Assembly (NCBI RefSeq): GCF_051020955.1
Contig: NC_135013.1
Span: 26,873,302-26,937,301, forward strand
Direction: 5' to 3'
Source: Megalopta genalis
Lineage: Eukaryota > Arthropoda > Insecta > Hymenoptera > Halictidae
Length of the DNA stretch: 64,000 bases
The notes under the pieces are model-generated. The model was not told the origin of the DNA. It searched no databases and was given only the letters and a program-made list of their open reading frames with translations. Below, piece after piece: positions 55,878 through 64,000 of the stretch (position 1 is the first letter of the stretch; the number at the start of each line of letters is the position of its first letter). The position numbers were made by a program, and so were the translations under genes.

Positions 55878-58126
55878 GGTACCTCGCCTAGACACCTTAG
55901 CTCGTCTTCAGACCCAAATGAAACACGTGACAATTTTAATTAACTGCCAAAAATGAGATAAACAAATAACAATATTTATACCGTGGAGACAAATGGAGCC
56001 GAGCCTTGCCGCCTGGGTTTTAAAGGAGAATGCTCAAGCGAACATAATTGTGCTCGATTCTGCGGGCCCCAAGATGTTTAATTGTCCAGAGAAATTCGAT
56101 CGGAAGATCCGACGGAACTTTCTCAAGTCTTTAAAAATGTCCACATTTCGCGGAATTTATTTCGCAGCGATTGTTTCATTCCCGGAATAACATCGTGCGA
56201 ACCGAACCCACCAAAATTACCCAAACGAGGCTCGATTACGGCTTTCAAAGCTCGGCAGAAGATGCCGATGTAATTTTCGCGTTCGATTGTACCGTTGTTC
56301 TAGATGTAATCCAAACACCGAACGTATCAATGGGGACACAATGAGTTCCTGGAGCGAGATACTGGCGTCATTCAAAGCCACTCTCTTATTCAAGCAACCA
56401 TCCGCCGCGCGAAATCCAGGATCTCGTCGCCGTGCTTATTTACCTGGAAATCTTGTCATCGCGAACAGATTCCAGACGGTCGAGCATGCTCCGCAAATGG
56501 AATACATCACGCGAGTAAACGTCACGCGCGATTTTTCTTTACGTCAGGACGACCCGCGGTAGTTTCGTTACCTTTTGTACGTTGCTCGTCGACCGGCACT
56601 AAATGGTTTCTTTCCCATTTGGCCGATCGTTTTCGGCGCGTTCGATAAAATTATGGTCACGGAGTGGCAGCTTGCAGCAGCTTACACTTCGCGCGGAAGA
56701 GCTGACACGATAAACGAAATAATGACCGAAAATGATGTCCACGCTGCTGGACAGCCGACGGACCCGTCAAATCGATTCCGGGACGAGCGAACTAATTGGA
56801 GAACCGATTTCAGCCTAAGCTCGACGGCGGCGGTTCGAAAGCTTCGCTTTTCACTGACTTCCACGATGTTTTCTCTCTCTCTCGACGAAAGCTGCGTGCA
56901 ATGCTGAAACACGCTGATGCGATTAACGCGATTGATCCACGGCACTGGTGATCCGAAAAGCTCCGGAAAGGGAACGGAAATTATATAAATTATGTTACTT
57001 CGGCTTAAGCTTATCGAAAGTACGCACTGATTCCGTTTGAATCAGGCTAGCTGGAGATAATGAGGCAAACTCGAGCGTACTTTCAGTGAACAGAGTCACA
57101 CGCAGATAGGACAGCTTTTTTAGACATGTCATTCGAATTTTCCTTTTGGAATTAACTCGGATTTCGCTGAAATGATCAATAGGTGACGTGGCCCGTGTAG
57201 AACCACGAGCTCTTCAATTGGAGAAAGCTTCGAGAATGTTGCACGATGTTGCAATAATAATTTCAGCGAATTTCAACGATCTTCTGTTTAAACAAATCGT
57301 ACGGAAAAATTGCCGCGTCGCATTTATCCCGGGAAGAAAGATTTTCTATCCGTTTCCGACCCAGTTCGGCCAGTTATATTTAGAATCGAGCCATCTTTAG
57401 ATTGAGCAGCCTTTGAACCGCTAATTCGAGTTTCCTTCTCGGAATTCTCACGCTGAAATGATTTATGAGGGCCGCGGTCTACAGAACTTCGCTCGCCTAC
57501 CATCGCGTTGGTAACGCTGTTACCAACTCCGCGATTCATCAAATTTCGTCGGACGGGAGGCAACTTTCAATTTACATCGCAATCTTCCCGAAACCGCGCT
57601 CCGCGAAAGTAACAGCGAAGAACGAAATTCGATAAGTTCGAGTTCTCTTTCATCGTGCTGCCGGAATTTAAATGCCGCGTTCATGCGAAGCTGCATTTGG
57701 ACAACATTCCCCCACGTTCCCCGTCTCTCGTTCCGTTTCCACCGGCTACCCTCCGAATCGAATCAGTTCCGTGAAACAAGTAGCCTTTGAACTTCTAACT
57801 TGAGTCCCCACGGCGCAGTCCCCTCGCGGACCCCGCAATTCCAGGTGTCCGTAAACACTTTTGTAACGCCTCATGCATAATTGAAATCCATTTGCCGGAA
57901 ACAGGACTCCGTGTTGATACGAAGGATCAAACTGTCTCCTCGCCGAGATATCGGCACGGCCTCGCGGGGCTGGAACTTCTGCGAACCATCGGCAACCTTC
58001 GGCGAACTGTCGGAGGGGGTGAAAGATCGACGGCCCTTTGGCTCGTTCGATCGCGATTGCCGGACAAACAAGGAGCCTGGATAATTCAAATCAAACTCTA
58101 CGCGCAACCTAGGTCTCGGTCGGCTT
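55878..58126. other. Intergenic, nothing recognised
   Basis: GC-moderate unique sequence. Frames at 55993-56907 and 57188-58236 carry no recognisable domain, and most have antisense shadows. Confidence 0.55.
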
Positions 58127-58640
58127 GCCTAGTGGTCTCTGCATTTCATAAAATCAATTGTGAATCGTTTGTAAATTGTAAATTGCAAATTCTTATCGCG
58201 TGCATTTATTTTAAAGTTGTTCGATGGAGATGCTGACGGAAGATCGGCGCATACTTCACAGCATTTTATAGCAAATTAAATAATTATTTAATATTTAAGT
58301 GCCTAGTGGTCTCTGCATTTCATAAAATAAATTGTAAATCGTTCGTAAATTGTAAATTGCAAATTCTTACCGCGTGCATTTATTTTAAAGTTGTTCGATT
58401 GAGATGCTGACGGAAGATCGGCGCATACTTCACAGCGTTTTATAGCAAATTAAATAATAATTTAAGGTTTAAGTGCCTAGTGGTCTCTGCATTTCATAAA
58501 ATCAATTGTAAATCGTAAATTGTAAATTGCAAATTCTTATCGCGTGCATTTACTTTAAAGTTGTTCGATGGAGATGCTGACGGAAGATCGGCGCATACTT
58601 CACAGCATTTTATAGCAAATTAAGCAATAATTTAAGGTTT
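58127..58640. repeat. 174-bp tandem repeat, three units
   Basis: GCCTAGTGGTCTCTGCATTT at 58127, 58301 and 58475. Units are near-identical, the third lacking a short GTTTGTAAATT-type piece. Unrelated in sequence to the 175-bp array at 26 kb despite the similar period. Confidence 0.93.
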
Positions 58641-58942
58641 AATTACATAACCTCATTTGCATTGGAAATGTTGCAGATCTGCGTCGATTCATTGTTATTT
58701 TTGCTGGCTCCATTTCTGCAATTCTTACTAATTCGTGTTTAACCAACGTCAGCCAGTTGAATCTGTTTTGATTACATCTGATTACATTTTTTATCGAAAC
58801 TGTAGCAAATCGAATTTATAAACATTGGTTCGAAAGAGTTCGAATTGTTTAGACGAGTATAAAAAGATATGTGATAACAGAGATAATAGATATAAATTAG
58901 CATCAAACTTGCAATTTTTTAAAAATCGTACTTGCTTCAGAG

Positions 58943-59148
58943 TTAACCCTTTGCACTCGAGTGGCGACTCTGAGGCGCCACTAAAAATCGACATACCATT
59001 TTTCACAATCATTGCAAGAGTATCAGATTCATTTATATTTGAAAAAACTGTTAAAATTGCATTACACCATCTGTAGGCTCAATTTCATATGCGAAAATCG
59101 CAATAAGTTGAATTTCAAATTCAAATAGCTTCGACAGCAAAGGGTTCA
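58943..59148. mobile_element. TTAA MITE, 'CCCTTTGCACTCGA' family, copy 3
   Basis: Left TTAACCCTTTGCACTCGAG with hairpin AGTGGCG...CGCCACT immediately inside. The right end is worn (CGACAGCAAAGGGTTCA). Orientation opposite to copies at 3775 and 34801. Confidence 0.8.
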
Positions 59149-60281
59149 AAAATCACGAAACCCAATTTCCTCGATTACCAAGCGAAAACGTCGCACTTCT
59201 GCAATAAAAAGAAAACTCAGATAAAAGACAAGATAACTCGGCACGAGATTTCAAAGTTAGTTAAAGGGGTTAAAGTGTTTTCTTCTGATTCAAATAACCA
59301 TGAATTCAAAACACTATCTCTGCCGCCGCGACGTAAAAGTTGTGACAGAAACGAGAGGAACAGCCAGCGGTTCCCGTTCTTTTAATGAGCACGGTTTATT
59401 ATTAGCTGGAATCATCGCGCGTACTATTGGACGAATTAATCGGCGAACTCCCACGCCCGCGGGATTCGGGTCGAAGTTCGCATCGGCTGCGCCGGGTCGC
59501 CTAACTTCCGAGGTCGACCGCCTCCGGCTGCGGCCTTATCTCCGCGCGAGTCCTCGGCGAACCTCGTCCGAGCGTCCGCGTCGATTCGAGCGGATTCGGA
59601 GCGGCGACGATTCCGCATTAATTCGATGGTGACGCGGAAGGTCTTATTAGCGGGCGGGTTCCATCGAGCGGAGTTATATCCGTTGAATAAACATGCGCGG
59701 GGATTTGCGTTAATCCGGGATCCAGCGGTGTCGAGGATTTCCGTTCGGCCGGGGATCCACGCGGCCGAGGGGAGGGGGGGACGTGTTTTTAATCGAATAA
59801 TCGTCCGTTCGACTCTCTCGAAATCCGTCGGCAGGAACTCGGCCGTGTCGGCGAGACGGCTCGCCAGACTGTTTCCGTAAATTTGCCGGCGGGGGAGGGA
59901 AAACACGCGACCCTGACACGGTATGATCGCGTTGCATTACGCTTGTTCGAAGTGTACGAACGAATTGAAAATCCAATTGGCGATTTTACTAATTGGTATA
60001 GATAGATCGAGAGCAGAGTGAACGCGTTTGAAGGATTTAGGAAATGTGTTGCATTCGTTTTGACACGTTCTAATTGTCAAGAATAGATGCAGCTGTTTTT
60101 GACTTATTCGAATGATGAAGGCGAGACGCGATTGTTTCGGATTTATTTAAATTATTCGGACGAGACACAAGTGTTTTTGATTCATTCACGTTATTCAGAT
60201 GAGACACGACTGTTCAATTACATTTTATCTCTCGGATCGAAGCGAAACTTTCTGCATGAAAATTTGCAGTGTACCGTGCAT
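59149..60281. other. Intergenic, GC-rich, nothing recognised
   Basis: CpG-rich unique sequence at 59300-59900 with frames on both strands; none has a domain. Confidence 0.55.
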
Positions 60282-60621
60282 TTAACCCTTTTGCTCCGAT
60301 GGGCGTATATATACGCCCTCGAAGAATGACCATTCATATACGAAGAGCGTATATATACGCTCTGGAAAAGTGGGCGCGCTAATATAAATATAATTAATAT
60401 AATAATTGATAATGTAAATAATAGAAATAATAAAAGAAAGATACTTTTGTTAATCGAGTATCTGGCAACGCTGCATGCCTTGAACAATTGACTATCATGG
60501 AATATAACACTATTGACAAGACGATATTGTGTTTTATTCTAACGATACACAGTTTCAGTCTTCTTCAGAACATTGCCAGCGACAGATATATATACCAGCA
60601 ATTTATAATAGTAGCGATTAA

Positions 60622-61240
60622 AAGGTTTACACGAATTTATAATTCTAAAATAATTTTGTTGGCTTAATTTTAATAATTCGCGGGTAAATACGCAATTCCT
60701 GCCTTTGTGATAATATGTTGAGTTTTAAAGTATTTAATTGTCTTAGACCCATTATCGAATCATGGGGAAAGGAAATTTAGGAGAATATTTTTCACGAGCG
60801 ACAGTGAAAATGCTGAAAGTGAAAATACCGATACTGAAAGCGTTTGCCATGCAAGACAAACAGTAACGTGCTCAGGATCACAAAAATCTGAATATATTTG
60901 GACTACGGAAAACTTGGAGCCAGAAATAAAGTTAAAAGAAATTAAATGGTTTACACGAATTTATAATGCTAAAATAATTTTGTTGGCTTAACTTTAATAA
61001 TTCACGGGTAAATACTCAATTTCTGCCTTTGTGATAATATGTTGAGTTTTAAAGTATTTAATTGTTTTAGACCCATTATCAAATCATGGGGAAAGGAAAT
61101 TTAGGAGAATATTTTTCACGAGCGACAGTGAAAATACTGAAAGTGAAAATACTGATACTGAAAGCGTTTGCCATGCAAGACAAACAGTAACGTGCTCAAG
61201 ATCACAAAAATCTGAATATATTTGGATTACGGAAAACTTG
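60622..61240. repeat. 324-bp direct duplication inside the TTAA element
   Basis: GGTTTACACGAATTTATAAT at 60624 and 60948. The second copy matches to about 61240 (TTTGGATTACGGAAAACTTG) with scattered substitutions. Each copy includes the acidic coding-like segment. Confidence 0.9.
60770..60955 (+). pseudogene. Possible piggyBac transposase N-terminal relic
   Basis: In one frame the segment reads RRIFFTSDSENAESENTDTE and later KSEYIWTTENLEPEIK. An Arg-rich start followed by a Ser/Asp/Glu-rich stretch is typical of piggyBac transposase N-termini, which fits the TTAA ends. No catalytic Asp region is present, and the frame is closed soon after. A second copy lies about 324 bp downstream. Family call is tentative. 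Confidence 0.35.
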
Positions 61241-61269
61241 ACGCAAGCGCTCCATAGCGAAAGGGTTAA

Positions 61270-62994
61270 AGAAATCAGCTAAATCATCGGTCGTGTCTTG
61301 GTCAACTAAAGACGATCACGTTCGTCGAAAGACAATCTATTAGGACCGTCTTCAATGGCAATTGCTTGAAAACTGTGTCGCACACATGCTTCGCGTAGGA
61401 TTAAACGAACTCGTTGGTATTCTTTTCGTGCATCCGAGGCTGGTTAAATCACGGCTCGGTCGCGGCTCGTCAGCTGTCTCCTCGAAACTCGTTTCACCGG
61501 GTATCGGCGTCGCTGTAATACACCGAAACGAGAAAACTTGGCGAGTTCGGCGGAAACGGGCCCGGGAAAATCTCGTTCCGCCGACGAAGGTTAGGGTCAA
61601 CCGGTCCGCGGGATCCCGTCGAAATCAGCTTCTCGCGTGATTCCGGGAACGAAGCGCGGATAAATTGGGATCCCGGGGCTTTGTTTCGTTAATGAATGTA
61701 AACGCGGGATCACCGGGCACGCAATAAAGTCTGAAGCGAGCTCGGGAGGAGATCAGCGGAAAGCAACCGCCGGCTCGATCATGCGAACCGCGCTGGCGTC
61801 GAACGTTCGAAAACCACTTCGAAAGCGTCCGCGGGAAGGGGACGGCCGATTGTTAAGAATTAGGGAGCGGAATGGAGGAGGAGACCGTTCGACGGTCGTA
61901 TCTATGACACTTCGTTATCGGGACGGATCGATTTTAGGACGGAGATAAGGGTGCGGGGAGGCCCGCGGCACCCGGATTTCCCGTGGAAGCAAGGCGAAAC
62001 AGGGCTCTTCGCGTCGGATTTCCTGCGGTTCGATCTTCAGCCGGGGGCGAGGGCGGGTGAATCGTGAAAATTGAAGGAACAGGATGATCCGGATCGTGTG
62101 CATTCGAGAATGGCCGTGCTTATCGCGTGTAGATTCGACGGGGAGGACGAGGCGACAGCGAGAGGAAGAATGCGCACGGCGGCGAGTGCGAAGAGCTGCA
62201 CGTGAATTTGATACTGGAAAGGTCAGCCAGTGAAAGAATTCTCGCGATCCGGCTAAAAGCGTCTGCGGGTCGAGAGTTGAAAGCTGCGCCGACGTCCGGG
62301 AAGGTGATTGGAAGACGGTCGGGAAGAGGATCGATGGGCGAACAACGTGGATCGAATGTTTCAATATTGATAGAGTCGACTTGGCTCGGGATAGATCCAT
62401 TTAGGTGGGGAAATGCTCGCGAAAAATTACCCAATTCGAGCTCTGGCTTGTGTACATTGCCGTTGTGTACATTATCTGTTCTTCGCCGGACGACGGATTT
62501 ATTTCAATCGACTAGCTTTTCTAACGGGCTATTTTAAGGGAGCTGGAAATACGAGGCTGTATCGCGGTTTTAATTATTCGTCGGATGTTAAATGCTCTGT
62601 TGTGCGCGGCTTGATTTTACGATAAAAATAAACAGATCGAAACGATGCGAAACGGTGCAAACATTTAGGGAATCGCGAAATGATTATTGTATTAGTTTTA
62701 ATGCAATTATTACACAGTAGAGATTTTGGTAACCGGATTAAATGCATTCATTAATATTCTAGTACCGATGCGACAGTATCACAAGCTAATTAATAAATCA
62801 TTCACATTATTCTGTGTACATGAACACTGTATTTACCGTGCCGATCAGAATGATCGGTTTCACGCTTTTTGTGTCGACATTGTTGAAATTATGGCTATTT
62901 CGTAAAAATTTATGATAAGTAAATAAACTGTCGCTGTTATAAAGCAACGCACATTGTGTTGACGCACATTCTCTTAGTGCCGGATGGGTATAAT
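61270..62994. other. Intergenic, GC-rich, nothing recognised
   Basis: CpG-rich at 61350-62450 with long overlapping frames on both strands (up to 161 codons, minus 61915-62400) but no recognisable domain or splice pattern. AT-rich after 62600. Confidence 0.5.
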
Positions 62995-63050
62995 TAATTT
63001 AATTTAATTTAATTTAATTTAATTTAATTTAATTTAATTTAATTTATTTA
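62995..63050. repeat. (AATTT)n microsatellite
   Basis: About ten units of TTTAA/AATTT, uninterrupted. Confidence 0.95.
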
Positions 63051-63099
63051 TTGTGTAAACGGGGTGGTCAGAAAGTGTAATAATAGCGAGTACACGAGT

Positions 63100-63560
63100 A
63101 CAAGTGTATAATAACGATATTAAGAATAATAATGATGAGTGTATGATAACAATATTAAAAATAATAATGATGACTGTACGGTAACGATATTGAGAATAAT
63201 AATGATGAGTGTTTAATAACAATGATGGTAATAACAATAACAATACTAACCCTTTGCACTCGAGTGGTGACTCAGAGGCACCATTAAAATTTGCTACATC
63301 TCGTTTTTAAGATAAATTTTATATTAACAAAGTTCGAGTTTAAGAAATTGTTAAGAGTGTCCCAAGACTCGATTTCATGTGCATAAAATGCATTTTGTTA
63401 TATAAAATAGAAATACTGTAAGTTAGAAGAATGATTTTTTATTTACAGTTAAATCAGCTTCGAGCGCAAAGGGTTAAGAATAATAATGATGGTAATAACA
63501 ATAACAATATTAAGAACAATAATGATGGTAATAACAGTAACAGTAATGACAATGATGACA
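63100..63560. repeat. Degenerate AATAATGATG / AATAACAATA repeat, split by a MITE
   Basis: Units with AATAATGATG(A/G)GTGT and GGTAATAACAATAACAATAT run from 63100 to 63245 and resume at 63478. The MITE 63246-63477 lies between. Confidence 0.88.
63246..63477. mobile_element. TTAA MITE, 'CCCTTTGCACTCGA' family, copy 4
   Basis: Left CTAACCCTTTGCACTCGAG (one TTAA base mutated), right CGAGCGCAAAGGGTTAA. Hairpin AGTGGTG...CACCATT inside the left end. Inserted in a tandem repeat whose next unit shows the empty TTAA site (63510-63513). Confidence 0.9.
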
Positions 63561-64000
63561 ATAAGGCAAGAATTATGGATAGTCGCGCACAATAGTGACG
63601 ACAAAGCGTTTAAATGAAATTAACAAATTACAAAAAATGTCGAGAGAATAGCAATAACAATTAAGCATTGTTAGGTAATCAGTTTAAACAGTGGCCATAT
63701 AGTTCACGAAACAATGATTTCCTAAAATCAATTTCGATCAAAACAGTTTGAACATTGTTTCCAATGAATTCACTCTCTCGTTCACTTTTTTCAAAAAGAA
63801 AAAGAAAGAAAATAGAAACGACCTCTGGAGTCTCGATAACGGGACAGCCTTCTTCGAGAAGGCGAAAGTAAAGTCCCCGTATCCCCGAAACCGGTCGAAG
63901 CGGTCGAGGGTGAAACGCGAGGCATGGTAGAAGGTTTTCGAGCGTGCCCGGTGGACTCGCCTCGTCCGAGCCGAGTACACGGGAAAACACGATCGAGCAT
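63561..64000. other. Window edge, nothing recognised
   Basis: AT-rich then GC-rich from about 63830 to the end. Short overlapping frames run off the edge on the minus strand; whether one belongs to an exon beyond the window cannot be told. Confidence 0.5.

Larger units (their letters stand above)
60282..61269. mobile_element. 988-bp TTAA element with transposase-like relic
   Basis: TTAACCCTTTTGCTCCGATG at 60282 and CGCTCCATAGCGAAAGGGTTAA (last bases 61266-61269) are inverted ends. Just inside the left end is the perfect palindrome GGGCGTATATATACGCCC, and about 25 bp further on a second, GAGCGTATATATACGCTC. The interior has a 324-bp tandem duplication with a remnant coding segment. It is the longest TTAA element here apart from 29271-30305. 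Confidence 0.85.

Noticed and set aside
61915..62400. 161-codon minus-strand open frame
   Set aside because: Arises in a stop-poor GC-rich stretch; Arg/Ser/Pro-rich without any motif, and other frames are open as well.

Overview
The window is animal nuclear DNA, most likely from an insect and plausibly a hymenopteran. The case for an insect is: spliced genes with GT-AG introns, animal protein families (a Ras-like GTPase and coilin), CpG-rich non-coding stretches, and a heavy load of mariner-, piggyBac- and foldback-type DNA transposons. Hymenoptera is only an inference. I see no bacterial operon, phage, CRISPR array, rRNA or tRNA gene.

Only two genes can be supported, both on the + strand in the first quarter. 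A three-exon gene (CDS 5526-10332, 272 aa) encodes a Ras-superfamily GTPase with all G motifs and a C-terminal CAAX box, but without the catalytic Gln. A five-exon gene (CDS 14988-16711, 453 aa) encodes coilin, the Cajal-body scaffold, with its N-terminal domain, a basic nuclear signal and the C-terminal Tudor-like domain. The two genes are independent; nothing suggests a shared function.

The remaining ~47 kb (16.8-64 kb) is gene-poor. It is a mosaic of GC-rich unique sequence, AT-rich simple repeats, tandem repeats (periods 11, 29, 44, 174, 175, 238, 294, 324 and 360 bp) and many non-autonomous DNA transposons. Families include: (i) TTAA-flanked, piggyBac-like elements, at least a dozen; (ii) TA-flanked foldback elements ending CAGGGTGT, six copies, four of them exactly 369 bp; (iii) TA-flanked elements ending CAGTAATTTCTC or GTGGAGC; (iv) elements ending GACTGCGGATTT; (v) one internally deleted mariner with intact ends; (vi) a ~1.3 kb foldback carrying two diverging remnants of a possible MADF-like ORF.

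The most striking structure is shared by most of the TTAA elements. Each family carries its own short palindrome or hairpin just inside one terminal inverted repeat. In three of them the palindrome CCACTATAGTGG recurs at exactly 44 bp, up to 17 times, with the core unchanged while the spacer varies. Empty-site copies of the insertion targets lie in the same window, so the TTAA target can be read directly.

Coordinates, splice sites and identities were worked out by eye. Family names rest on motif recognition, not on database searches.
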